Assembly: GCA_945878995.1 (NCBI GenBank)
Contig: CAMCUN010000006.1
Coordinates: 1 to 64,000 of the forward strand
DNA length: 64,000 bases
Direction: 5' to 3'
DNA from: Polaromonas sp. YR568
GTDB lineage: Bacteria; Pseudomonadota; Gammaproteobacteria; Burkholderiales; Burkholderiaceae_C
How positions within the stretch are numbered: position 1 is the first letter of the stretch; each line of letters opens with the position of its first letter. Shown piece after piece: positions 8,487 through 16,602 of this stretch. Under the pieces are notes generated by a model, which had not been told where the DNA came from, ran no database searches, and saw nothing but the letters and a program-made list of their open reading frames with translations. The translations under genes and the position numbers were made by a program.

Positions 8487-9218
8487 TTACGGCCTGAGCT
8501 GCACCGTGCCAGTGACGCTCACGCTGACGGTGCTGCGGCCGGCTTCGAGCGGGACCGCTGCACCGTCGGCGGCGCTGGCCGACATGGACCGTGCCATCAG
8601 CGCCTGAACAGGCCGACCGGCGCCGTCTTCGCTGACCTGCACCTCGCGCAGGGAGTAGTCCTTGAAGCCGAACTGCTCGGTCAGCGCGCGGGCCTTGGCC
8701 CGAAAGCGCTGCACGGCCTGGGCCTGCACCTGCTCAGCGGTTTGCTGGCGCAAGGCCGGACTCAAGCTCCAGCGCACCTGGGCGACCGTCATGCCAGGCA
8801 CCTTGCCCGCCAATTCCGAGACCGCCGCCAAATCGCGCCCCGCCAAAATCAACTCGGCGCGGCCGGTCCAGCCGTTCATGCGGCCAGACTGGTCATAACG
8901 CGGCGACACCTGCATGGCGCCTGTGCTCAGCTCTAACTGGCTGGCAGCGGCAGGCGCGCGCGTTCGGTCCAAGGCCGTGGCCAGCACCTGCTTGAGCTGA
9001 CGCTGCACAGCGGCCGCATCAGCAGCTTCCACCTGGTGGGCCAGGCTCAGGCTGACCCAGTCTTGCAACACATCAAGGCTGGCGCTGGCTGAAAAACCCA
9101 CTACGCGCTCGGGCGCCCTGGCCGCCGCCTCCGCAGGCACGGAACTGTGCTCGCTGGCCCACGCGGCAGGGCTGAGGGTCACCATGAGCGCGCACACCAA
9201 GCGCCGTGAGAAGGTCAT
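8487..9218 (-). CDS. SIMPL domain (DUF541) periplasmic protein
   Basis: A 243-residue exported protein with an N-terminal signal peptide ending near AWAS (about residue 22) and a SIMPL/DUF541 body starting VVGFSASASLDVLQDWVSL. The C-terminal SVSVSVTGTVQL strand is typical of the family. Related proteins (YggE type) have been linked to oxidative stress tolerance and outer-membrane homeostasis, but the biochemical role is not settled. AAGGA lies 8-12 bp before ATG. It stands alone, 154 bp from the sorbosone-dehydrogenase-like gene. Confidence 0.85.
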   Translation of the reverse strand: MTFSRRLVCALMVTLSPAAWASEHSSVPAEAAARAPERVVGFSASASLDVLQDWVSLSLAHQVEAADAAAVQRQLKQVLATALDRTRAPAAASQLELSTGAMQVSPRYDQSGRMNGWTGRAELILAGRDLAAVSELAGKVPGMTVAQVRWSLSPALRQQTAEQVQAQAVQRFRAKARALTEQFGFKDYSLREVQVSEDGAGRPVQALMARSMSASAADGAAVPLEAGRSTVSVSVTGTVQLRP

Positions 9219-9384
9219 GTGAAATCCTTTTTGGAGTTGAAGACCCCACTGCGGCTGGCAGGCTGGGTCTGGAAAACAGTATTTTCAGGCCAGAACTGCA
9301 CCCGTGTGGCGAATCCTCAACCTGAAAACGATTTATGACTTTTTGTTTGCGGCCTTTAGGCTGACCAGCCAGATGTGCAAGTCC

Positions 9385-10380
9385 TTACATGCCGTCAATG
9401 GCTTGGGACAGCAAACCTTCCCTGACGGTGGGAAAGCGCAGGCGCAGGCGCAACTCGCGCTTCAAGCGTGCGTTGTCCAGGCGCCGGGACTCGCCCATGA
9501 AGCTCAGTTGCATGGGCGGCAACACCTGCAGGGCCTCTGCACGCGCCAAGCGCGGGGGTAGTGGCAGGCCGTACAGCTGAGCGGCCAGGTCAAAGTAGTC
9601 GCCCATTTTGAGTTCGGTGTCGTCGCTGGCGTGCGTGACGCGCTGCGGCTTGCCGCGCCACAGAGCCGCCAGGCAAGCGCGGGCGAGGTCATCGGCGTGC
9701 ACATGGTTGGTGTAGACATCGTCCTCGGGGCGCAGCACCGGCGTGCCCTTGAGCAGCCGGCCGCGCGGCGTGCCGCCTTCTCGGTCGGGCGCGTAAATCC
9801 CCGGGATGCGCAAAATGTGCACCGCCGTGCCGCTGCGGCGGCCAAACAAGCGCAGCTGCTGCTCGGCATCCACCCGCCGCTGACCACGCGGGGTGGCTGC
9901 CCGCACAGGCCGGCTTTCGTCAATTCGCGCGCCGCCGCAGTCACCGTAGACGCCGCTGGTCGAGCCGTACACCAGGGCCTGGGGCAGTCCCCGCCGTGCC
10001 AAGGCCTGACTCAAAGCGCGGGTGCGCGGGTCACGCCGCACATCGGCCAAACCCTCGGTGGGGGGCGGTGCCAAATGCAGCACCCGGGTGCCCAGCCCGG
10101 CCAAGCGCCTCAAGCTGGGCGCCGCGTCCAAATTGCCTTGCAAAGGCGTGATTCCGCGCTCCCGCAAGGCTTGCACTCGCTCGGGCGAGGAGGTCAAGGC
10201 CAGCACCCGCACACGCGGTGGCAAAGCCGCCTTCACGCGCAGGCCCACGTCACCGCAACCCACAATAAGCACGCGCTGGCGCCTAAAGCGCGAAGGCAAG
10301 GCGCCAGCCCGCCCCTGCAGGTTGGGGCTGACGCTGGGTCCGGGGCGGGAGTAAGGTCGGGGGATTGAGGGCAAAATCAT
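9385..10380 (-). CDS. NAD(P)-dependent epimerase/dehydratase-like protein (atypical SDR)
   Basis: A 331-residue extended short-chain dehydrogenase-like protein. The Rossmann motif appears as VLIVGCGDVGLRV, a GxGxxG variant, followed by LVYGSTSGVYGDCGG (strand with serine and the YG motif) and an IYAPDREGG substrate segment, matching YeeZ-type sugar epimerase relatives. The N-terminus before residue 35 is arginine- and proline-rich and not family-like, so the true start may be downstream of the ATG at 10380; a still longer frame to 10440 exists. It is divergent from the 2Fe-2S reductase gene with a 77-bp gap. Confidence 0.8.
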   Translation of the reverse strand: MILPSIPRPYSRPGPSVSPNLQGRAGALPSRFRRQRVLIVGCGDVGLRVKAALPPRVRVLALTSSPERVQALRERGITPLQGNLDAAPSLRRLAGLGTRVLHLAPPPTEGLADVRRDPRTRALSQALARRGLPQALVYGSTSGVYGDCGGARIDESRPVRAATPRGQRRVDAEQQLRLFGRRSGTAVHILRIPGIYAPDREGGTPRGRLLKGTPVLRPEDDVYTNHVHADDLARACLAALWRGKPQRVTHASDDTELKMGDYFDLAAQLYGLPLPPRLARAEALQVLPPMQLSFMGESRRLDNARLKRELRLRLRFPTVREGLLSQAIDGM

Positions 10381-10457
10381 GGTTTGTATTTTCACTGGCG
10401 TGTGCCCTCCTTGGGCTGGCGCACAGCGGCTGTGAATCAATTATTGAGGACAAGCAC

Positions 10458-11501
10458 ATGAGTTTCACAGTGAAGGTCGAGCCCAGTGGGCGCACATTCA
10501 GCGCCAACGAGGGCGAAACCCTGTTGGCCGCGGCCATCCGCCAAGGCATAGGCCTGCCCTACGGCTGCAAAGACGGGGCTTGCGGCTCGTGCAAGTGCAA
10601 AAAAATCGAGGGCGTGGTGGTGCATGGCAGCCACCAAGACAAGGCGCTGAGCGCGCAAGAAGAAGAAAACGGTTTGATCCTCACCTGCTGCGGCGTGCCT
10701 CACTCCGATGTGGTGCTGGAGTCTCGCCAAGTCACCGACGAAAGCGCCTATCCCATCCGCAAAATGCCTGCGCGCGTGAGCGGCCTGGTGCGTGCCTCGC
10801 CAGACGTGATGCTGATGACGCTGCAGCTGCCCGCCAACGAGGTGTTCAAGTACCACGCGGGCCAATACGTGGAGTTTTTGCTGCGCGACGGCGACCGCCG
10901 CAGCTATTCCATGGCCAATGCGCCGCACACCCAGGCCGACAAGCCCGGCCTGGAGCTGCACCTGCGCCACTCGCCAGGTGGCAAATTCACAGACCCCGTC
11001 TTCAGCACCATGAAGGAAAAAGACATTTTGCGCATTGAAGGGCCGTACGGCAGTTTTTTTCTGCGCGAAGAAAGCACCAAGCCCATGGTGCTGCTGGCCT
11101 CGGGCACGGGCTTTGCACCCATCAAGGCCATCATTGAGCACATGCAGCTCAAAAACATACGCAGGCCCGCTGTGCTGTACTGGGGCGGGCGCCGCCCACA
11201 AGACCTATACATGCACGACTGGGTGCGGGCCAAGTGCGAGGAGTTGCCCCAGCTCAGCTACGTGCCAGTGGTCTCTGACGCCTTGCCCGAAGACCCCTGG
11301 ACAGGCCGCACCGGCTTTGTGCACAGGGCGGTGCTGCAAGACCTGCCCGACCTGTCAGGCCACCAGGTGTATGCCTGCGGCGCGCCCATCGTGGTGGACT
11401 CGGCCCGCGCCGACTTCACGGCTCAAGCCGGTCTGCCTGATGATGAGTTTTTTGCAGACTCCTTCACCACCGAGGCCGACAAAGCCAAGGCTGCCGCCTG
11501 A
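10458..11501 (+). CDS. 2Fe-2S ferredoxin-NAD(P)H reductase (CDP-6-deoxy-delta-3,4-glucoseen reductase-like)
   Basis: A 347-residue electron-transfer protein. The N-terminal 90 residues are a plant-type ferredoxin domain with ligands in CKDGACGSCKC and a fourth cysteine in LTCC. An FAD domain follows (RRSYSMAN, the R-x-Y-S-x-x motif), then a NAD(P)H domain (LLASGTGFAPIKAII). This is the AscD/RfbI layout; in Burkholderiales such genes are often not within sugar clusters, so the partner oxygenase or dehydratase is unknown. GAGGA is 8-12 bp before the ATG at 10458. The Bug gene follows at 29 bp. Confidence 0.9.
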   Translation: MSFTVKVEPSGRTFSANEGETLLAAAIRQGIGLPYGCKDGACGSCKCKKIEGVVVHGSHQDKALSAQEEENGLILTCCGVPHSDVVLESRQVTDESAYPIRKMPARVSGLVRASPDVMLMTLQLPANEVFKYHAGQYVEFLLRDGDRRSYSMANAPHTQADKPGLELHLRHSPGGKFTDPVFSTMKEKDILRIEGPYGSFFLREESTKPMVLLASGTGFAPIKAIIEHMQLKNIRRPAVLYWGGRRPQDLYMHDWVRAKCEELPQLSYVPVVSDALPEDPWTGRTGFVHRAVLQDLPDLSGHQVYACGAPIVVDSARADFTAQAGLPDDEFFADSFTTEADKAKAAA

Positions 11502-11530
11502 GCCGCAGCCGTTTTTTAAAGGACACACCC

Positions 11531-12508
11531 ATGCGCACCCCTTTCACCCTGTCACGCCGCCACCTGATCAGCTTGGCCGCGACCAGCCTGGCTTGGCCCG
11601 CCCTGGCCCAGACCAGGCCGCTGCGCATCGTGGTGCCCTACGCACCGGGCGGCCCCATTGATGTGACGGCGCGCCTTCTGGCCGAGCGCGTGCAGGCCAG
11701 CCTGGGCACGGTGATTGTGGAAAACCGGCCCGGCGGCGGCGGCAACATTGGCGCCGACGTGGTGGCCAAGGCCGCACCCGACGGCCTGACCATCGGCATT
11801 GCCGCCGTGGCCACGCACGCCATCAACCCCTGGCTGTACAGCCGCATGCCTTACAACGCGGCCACCGACTTCACGCCCATCACGCAAATGCTGCGGGTGC
11901 CCAATGTGCTGGTGATGAACGCCGAGGTGGCCGAGCGCCTGAAGCTGCAAAGCCTGGCCGACCTGATCCGTTACGCCAAAGCCAACCCAGGCAAGCTCAA
12001 CTACGGCAGCGGCGGCAACGGCAGCGCCGGGCACCTGGCGGGCGAAATGTTCAAAAAAGCCGCGGGTGTGTTTGCCGTGCATATTCCCTACAACGGCGGC
12101 AACCCGGCGCAGCTGGCCCTGCTCAGTGGGCAAGTCGACTTCAACTTTGACAACCTGGCCACGGCGGCCAACAACATCAAGTCAGGCAAGCTGCGGGCCT
12201 TGGCCGTGACCAGCGCCCAGCGCAGCCCCGCCATGCCCGAGGTGCCGGCTGTGGCCGACACGCTCAAGGGCTTTGAGGTGGACACCTGGTGGGGCTTGGT
12301 GGGCCCCGCCAACTTGAGCCGCGAGCTCACCCAGAAGCTGCACCAAGCTTTTGCCGGTGCCTTGCAGCAGCCCGAGGTGAAAGCACGCTTTGCCCAGTTC
12401 ATGGCCGAGCCTGTGGCCAACACACCAGAGCAATTTGGCGAGTTCATCAAGACGGAATTGGCCAAGTACGAAGGCGTGGTCAAGGCCTCGGGCGCGAAGG
12501 TCGATTGA
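11531..12508 (+). CDS. Bug-family tripartite tricarboxylate transporter substrate-binding protein
   Basis: A 325-residue periplasmic binding protein of the TctC/Bug family. The N-terminal signal (RTPFTLSRRHLISLAATS) has a twin-arginine character and ends near PALAQ. The mature domain opens with PLRIVVPYAPGGPIDVTARLLAERV, has IVENRPGGGGNIGADVVAKAAPDG, and continues with the LNYGSGGNGSAGHLAGEM ligand loop. It captures a carboxylated or amidated solute for a TctAB permease; none is adjacent, but tctA/tctB occur at 46000-48024. It is 29 bp after the reductase gene and may share its transcript. Confidence 0.93.
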   Translation: MRTPFTLSRRHLISLAATSLAWPALAQTRPLRIVVPYAPGGPIDVTARLLAERVQASLGTVIVENRPGGGGNIGADVVAKAAPDGLTIGIAAVATHAINPWLYSRMPYNAATDFTPITQMLRVPNVLVMNAEVAERLKLQSLADLIRYAKANPGKLNYGSGGNGSAGHLAGEMFKKAAGVFAVHIPYNGGNPAQLALLSGQVDFNFDNLATAANNIKSGKLRALAVTSAQRSPAMPEVPAVADTLKGFEVDTWWGLVGPANLSRELTQKLHQAFAGALQQPEVKARFAQFMAEPVANTPEQFGEFIKTELAKYEGVVKASGAKVD

Positions 12509-12513
12509 CAGCG

Positions 12514-12799
12514 GAGCCCAGCCTGCTGGCGATTTCTCGCCCGAGGTGATGCAAATGGTTCTCCACGAATCGCTTGCAGGCAAGCTCCTACAAATACGCG
12601 CCGTTTTTCCCCTTGTAGGAGCTTGCCTGCAAGCGATTCTTCGCATGAGGCGGCACACCTGGGCCGCCCCCCATCGCCAGCAGGCTGGCTCCTACAGAGG
12701 AATACCGTCTTGTCTTTGTATGAGCCAGCCTGCTGGCGATGGGTGGCGAACAACGGGCACCACCGCAGGCTAACAATCGCCGGCAGGCCGGCTCCTACA
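12514..12799. repeat. Cluster of REP-like palindromic repeats
   Basis: Six related units of about 25 nt with consensus near AATCGC-NN-GCAGGC-NN-GCTCCTACA fill the gap between two convergent genes. Units are at 12514-12534 (degenerate, reverse), 12568-12592 (forward), 12614-12638 (reverse, a perfect complement of the previous one), 12672-12696 (forward), about 12719-12742 (reverse, imperfect) and 12775-12799 (forward). Head-to-head pairs resemble bacterial interspersed mosaic elements, and each pair can fold into a hairpin. No RAYT (REP-associated transposase) gene is in the window. The rest of the 355-bp gap (12509-12863) holds no recognisable gene. Confidence 0.85.
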
Positions 12800-12863
12800 A
12801 GGGAATGTCGGCTAGTTTTTGGAGGAGCGAGCGAAGTTTTTGGGGGTGCGTCAGTGACTGTCG

Positions 12864-13580
12864 TTACTCGCCCAAGTAAGCCGCTCTGACCCTGGGGTTC
12901 ACCAGCAGCTCTTTGGCAGGCCCGCTCATGGTCAAGAGGCCAGACTCCATCACGTAGCCCCTGTCGGCAATGCCCAGGGCGCGGCTGGCGTTTTGCTCCA
13001 CCAGCAAGACCGTCACGCCGCGGGCGTACACGTCTTTGACCACTTCAAAAATTTTGTCGACCATGATGGGTGACAGGCCCATGGAGGGCTCGTCGAGCAG
13101 CAGCACCTTGGGCCGGCTCATGAGCGCGCGGCCCATGGCCAGCATTTGTTGCTCGCCGCCCGACATGGTGCCGGCCAGTTGGTCGCGGCGCTCTTTGAGG
13201 CGCGGAAAAATGGAGAACACCATGTCGATGTCATCGGCAATGGCGCCCGTGTCGCGGCGAATGTAGGCGCCCATTTGCAGGTTTTCAGTGATGGTCATGC
13301 GCGTGAACACGCCCCGGCCCTCGGGCACCATGGCCAGGCCTTCTTTCACCAAATCCCAGGCGCCCTTGCCGCGTATGCTTTTGCCCAGGTACTCTATGTC
13401 GCCGTCCACCAGCGCCAGCGTGCCGGTGATGGCTTTCATGGTGGTGGTTTTGCCCGCACCGTTAGAGCCGATCAGCGTGACCAGCTCGCCCTGGCGGACT
13501 TCGAGGTCCACGCCTTTGACGGCCTGTATGCCGCCGTAGGCGACCTTCAAGCCTATGACTTTAAGCAGTGTTTGCGCCAT
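12864..13580 (-). CDS. livF: Branched-chain amino acid ABC transporter, ATP-binding protein
   Basis: A 238-residue LivF-type ATPase. Walker A GSNGAGKTT is at residues 38-46, signature MSGGEQQML and Walker B VLLLDEPSMGLSP follow, and GVTVLLVEQNASRAL is typical LivF. It works in the cytoplasm with LivG on the LivHM permease. The start at 13580 (MAQTLLKV) is the family N-terminus; the frame extends further upstream through livG but without homology. Last gene of livHMGF, one base after livG. Confidence 0.94.
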   Translation of the reverse strand: MAQTLLKVIGLKVAYGGIQAVKGVDLEVRQGELVTLIGSNGAGKTTTMKAITGTLALVDGDIEYLGKSIRGKGAWDLVKEGLAMVPEGRGVFTRMTITENLQMGAYIRRDTGAIADDIDMVFSIFPRLKERRDQLAGTMSGGEQQMLAMGRALMSRPKVLLLDEPSMGLSPIMVDKIFEVVKDVYARGVTVLLVEQNASRALGIADRGYVMESGLLTMSGPAKELLVNPRVRAAYLGE

Positions 13581-13581
13581 G

Positions 13582-14352
13582 TCAGTGGCCCCCCGTGCCC
13601 AAATAGGCCTCAATGACTTTGTCGTTCTTTTGAACCTCAGACGGCGGGCCTTCAGCAATTTGCTTGCCGTAGTCCAGCACGGTCACGCGGTCGCACAAAC
13701 CCATGACCAGCTTGACGTCGTGCTCAATCAGCAAAATGGTGCGGCTGTCGCGGCGAATGCGGTCTATGAGCTCGCGCAGCTGCACTTTTTCAGTGGCGTT
13801 CATGCCGGCGGCAGGCTCGTCGAGCGCAATCAGCTGTGGGTCGGTGGCCAGGGCGCGGGCAATTTCAAGGCGCCGCTGGTCGCCGTAGCTCAGAGTGCGG
13901 GCCTTGAAGTCGGCGTACTTGGCAATGCCCACGTAGGCCAGCAATTCATGGGCGCGCTCGGCAATGGCTTTTTCCTCGGCCTTGAAGCTGGCCGTGCGCA
14001 AGATGGCCCCCACCAAGCCAGAGTGGGTGCGCACATGCCGGCCCACCATCACGTTTTCCAGCGCGGTCATTTCGGCAAACAAGCGGATGTTTTGAAAGGT
14101 GCGGGCAATGCCGGCCTTGGCCACCTCGTGCACGGCCGAGGGCGTGTAGGGCTTGCCTGCGAGCATGAAGCGGCCGCTGTCCGGCGTGTAGAGGCCTGTG
14201 AGCACATTGAAAAACGTGGTCTTGCCCGCGCCGTTGGGGCCAATCAAACCGTAGACCTGGCCACGCTCTATGCGCATGCCCACCTCAGACAAGGCTTGCA
14301 GGCCGCCAAAGCGCTTGGACACGCCGCTCACATCAAGAATCAAATCGCTCAT
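13582..14352 (-). CDS. livG: Branched-chain amino acid ABC transporter, ATP-binding protein
   Basis: A 256-residue LivG-type ATPase with Walker A GPNGAGKTT (residues 38-46), the long LivG-specific insertion containing GIARTFQNIRLF and VMVGRH, signature LSYGDQRRLEIARAL, Walker B LIALDEPAAGMN and switch histidine IEHDVKLVM. The ATG at 14352 overlaps the livM stop by 4 bp. The same frame is open upstream through livM, but that part is an antiphase shadow and not a fusion. Confidence 0.94.
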   Translation of the reverse strand: MSDLILDVSGVSKRFGGLQALSEVGMRIERGQVYGLIGPNGAGKTTFFNVLTGLYTPDSGRFMLAGKPYTPSAVHEVAKAGIARTFQNIRLFAEMTALENVMVGRHVRTHSGLVGAILRTASFKAEEKAIAERAHELLAYVGIAKYADFKARTLSYGDQRRLEIARALATDPQLIALDEPAAGMNATEKVQLRELIDRIRRDSRTILLIEHDVKLVMGLCDRVTVLDYGKQIAEGPPSEVQKNDKVIEAYLGTGGH

Positions 14353-15446
14353 GAGGCTCCGCCTTTCTGGCCCTTGGCCAGGCTTTGGCCATGTTCGGGG
14401 GCGGGCCACAGGCCGCGCGGGCGCATGAGCATGATGGCGATCATGGCCACCGCAATGAGCAGTTGCCGCAAGATGGCCGAGTCCAGACGACCGCCTGTCA
14501 TGGCCTGCAAGGGGCCAGCCACATGGCGCAGCACCTCGGGCAAGGCCGCCAGCAGCAAGGCGCCCAAAATGACGCCGGGCAAGTGGCCAATGCCGCCCAA
14601 CACCACCATGGCCACGATCATGACCGACTCCATCAGGCTGAAGGACTCGGGCGAAACAAAGCCCTGAAAGGCCGCAAACATGGCACCGGCCACGCCGCCA
14701 AAGGTGGCGCCCATGCCAAAAGCCAGCAGCTTCAAGTTGCGGGTGTTGATGCCCATGGCCTTGGCCGCGATCTCGTCTTCGCGAATGGCCATCCAGGCGC
14801 GGCCAATGCGGGACAACTCCAACCGGTGGCAAATCACCACCGAGATCACCACCAGCGCCAAAAACAGGTAGTAGTAGAGGCTGACCGAATTGATCTCCAC
14901 ACCAAACACCTCCAGCGTGCGGTTCATCTTGATGCCAAAGAAAGTGATGCCGTCGATCTGGCTGATGCCCTTGGGGCCATTGGTCAGGTTGATGGGCCTG
15001 TCCAGGTTGTTCAAAAACACGCGGATGATCTCGCCAAAACCCAGGGTCACGATGGCCAGGTAATCGCCGCGCAGCTTGAGCGTGGGCGCGCCCAAGAGCA
15101 CGCCAAACACCGCCGCAAGCAGGGCGGCCAGCGGAATCACCGCCCAAATCGGCAAGTGCAATCCGTTGGGGAAATTGGCGGCAATGAAAGGAAAGGCCTC
15201 GGCCAAATGGGGCGATGCCAAGAGCGCAAACAAGTAGCCGCCCACTGCAAAAAAGGCCACGTAGCCCAAGTCCAGCAGGCCGGCATAACCCACCACAATG
15301 TTCAGGCCCAGGGCCAGCAGCACGTACAGCAGCGCCATGTCCAAAATGCGCACCCAGGCGTTGCCAAACTGCTGGAGCACCAGGGGCAGCACCAGCAAGG
15401 CGATGGCGGCCAGCACAAAGGTCAGGAGTCGGTGTTGTTTCATCAT
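14349..15446 (-). CDS. livM: Branched-chain amino acid ABC transporter permease
   Basis: A 365-residue inner-membrane permease with about ten hydrophobic segments and the LivM features ALGLNIVVGYAGLLDLGYVAFFAVGGY near the N-terminus, the FGEIIRVFLNNLD cytoplasmic segment, and the EAA-like loop GRAWMAIREDEIAAKAMGINTRNLKLLAF that contacts the ATPases. The C-terminal tail is short and charged. There is an alternative ATG three bases downstream (15443). It follows livH by 12 bp and overlaps livG. Confidence 0.94.
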   Translation of the reverse strand: MMKQHRLLTFVLAAIALLVLPLVLQQFGNAWVRILDMALLYVLLALGLNIVVGYAGLLDLGYVAFFAVGGYLFALLASPHLAEAFPFIAANFPNGLHLPIWAVIPLAALLAAVFGVLLGAPTLKLRGDYLAIVTLGFGEIIRVFLNNLDRPINLTNGPKGISQIDGITFFGIKMNRTLEVFGVEINSVSLYYYLFLALVVISVVICHRLELSRIGRAWMAIREDEIAAKAMGINTRNLKLLAFGMGATFGGVAGAMFAAFQGFVSPESFSLMESVMIVAMVVLGGIGHLPGVILGALLLAALPEVLRHVAGPLQAMTGGRLDSAILRQLLIAVAMIAIMLMRPRGLWPAPEHGQSLAKGQKGGAS

Positions 15447-15458
15447 GATCAGCGCCTT

Positions 15459-16388
15459 TCAAGCTCGGTCGGCCACACGCTCACCGAGCAGGCCAGAAGG
15501 CCTGAGCGTGAGCACCACGATGAGCACCAAAAAAGCAAAAATGTCCACGTAATGGCTGCCCAAAAAGCCACCCGTGAGCGGGCCGATGTAGCCGGCACCA
15601 ATGGCCTCGATCAGCCCCAGCAGCACGCCGCCCAGCACCGCCCCGCCCAGGTTGCCAATGCCGCCAAACACCGCCGCGGTGAAGGCCTTCAGGCCAGGCA
15701 AAAACCCCATGGTGTGCTGGGCCGTGCCGTAGTTGGAGGCGTACATCACGCCGGCAATGGCCGCAAGCACCGCGCCAATGACGAAGGTGGCAGAGATCAC
15801 GGTGTCTGGCCGCACGCCCATGAGGGCGGCCACGCGCGGGTTCTCGGCGGTGGCCCGCATGGCGCGGCCCAAGCGGGTGTAGTTGACGATGTACATCAAG
15901 ACAGCCAGCGAGATGGCTGTGACCGCCAAGATACAAATTTGGGTGAAGGTGATGACCGCGCCCCCCAGTTGGTAGGGCTCGGCCGGCAGCAGCGTGGGAA
16001 AGGACTTGTAGTTGGGCTTCCAGATCATCATGGCCAAGGTCTGCAGCAAGATGGACATGCCAATGGCGGTGATGAGCGGGGCCAGCTTGGGCGAGTTGCG
16101 CAGCGGCCTGTAGGCCACTTTTTCAATGGCGAAATTGAGTGCGCCGCAGACCACGCAGGCAATCAGCAAGGACAGCAGCAAGATGATCCAGCCGGGCGTT
16201 GCGGGCATGGCTTCTTGCATCCAGACAATGATGGTCCAGCTGGTGAGCGCACCCACCATGAGCACCTCGCCATGGGCGAAGTTGATGAGGTTGATGATGC
16301 CGTAGACCATGGTGTAGCCCAGCGCAATGAGGGCGTACATGCTGCCCAGAACCAGACCGTTGATGATCTGCTGAAGCAAGATGTCCAT
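15459..16388 (-). CDS. livH: Branched-chain amino acid ABC transporter permease
   Basis: A 309-residue inner-membrane permease of the LivH family, beginning MDILLQQIINGLVLGSMYAL with the conserved YGIINLINFAHGE. An EAA-like loop TRLGRAMRATAENPRVAALMG occurs mid-protein, and GFLPGLKAFTAAVFGGIG is also typical. The ATG at 16388 is supported by AGGAGA about 8 bp upstream; the longer frame to 16487 would run into a terminator hairpin. First gene of livHMGF. No livK binding protein is next to the cluster. Confidence 0.94.
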   Translation of the reverse strand: MDILLQQIINGLVLGSMYALIALGYTMVYGIINLINFAHGEVLMVGALTSWTIIVWMQEAMPATPGWIILLLSLLIACVVCGALNFAIEKVAYRPLRNSPKLAPLITAIGMSILLQTLAMMIWKPNYKSFPTLLPAEPYQLGGAVITFTQICILAVTAISLAVLMYIVNYTRLGRAMRATAENPRVAALMGVRPDTVISATFVIGAVLAAIAGVMYASNYGTAQHTMGFLPGLKAFTAAVFGGIGNLGGAVLGGVLLGLIEAIGAGYIGPLTGGFLGSHYVDIFAFLVLIVVLTLRPSGLLGERVADRA

Positions 16389-16460
16389 TGGAAAATCTCC
16401 TAAGGATGTGGCGATGGATCGCCCAAAGTAGCCACCTTGTGGGTGACGCACAGGGCTAGC

Positions 16461-16503
16461 AAAAAGCCCACCCATGACCAGGGGCACTGGTTATGGGCGG
16501 GCT
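16461..16503 (-). terminator. Rho-independent terminator after rarA
   Basis: Read on the minus strand, a 16-bp stem (16503-16488 with 16480-16465; the two non-Watson-Crick positions can form G-U pairs) encloses a 7-nt loop and is followed by five Ts. It lies about 100 bp past the rarA stop and upstream of livH, so it closes the ftsK-lolA-rarA transcript and isolates the livHMGF promoter. Confidence 0.85.
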
Positions 16504-16602
16504 GAGCTGCGGATTGTAGTTAGATGAACTGTTTACAAAAGTCTTCCCATCAAGGGGTTTTCCCGCCCTAAATGCGGGACTCGCCTTGGCCAGCTCATCT
16601 GC

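Noticed and set aside
12509-12863. Possible CRISPR array
   Set aside because: Units alternate in orientation, vary in sequence and have irregular spacing, which fits REP-like palindromes and not direct repeats with unique spacers.
13582-15462. 626-codon frame suggesting a permease-LivG fusion
   Set aside because: The N-terminal part is an out-of-frame reading of livM; the LivG protein starts at 14352 with its normal Met and overlaps livM by 4 bp.
14385-16403. Plus-strand 672-codon frame opposite livM/livH
   Set aside because: Antisense shadow rich in His, Gln and Gly, without any domain; both liv permeases are clear on the minus strand.
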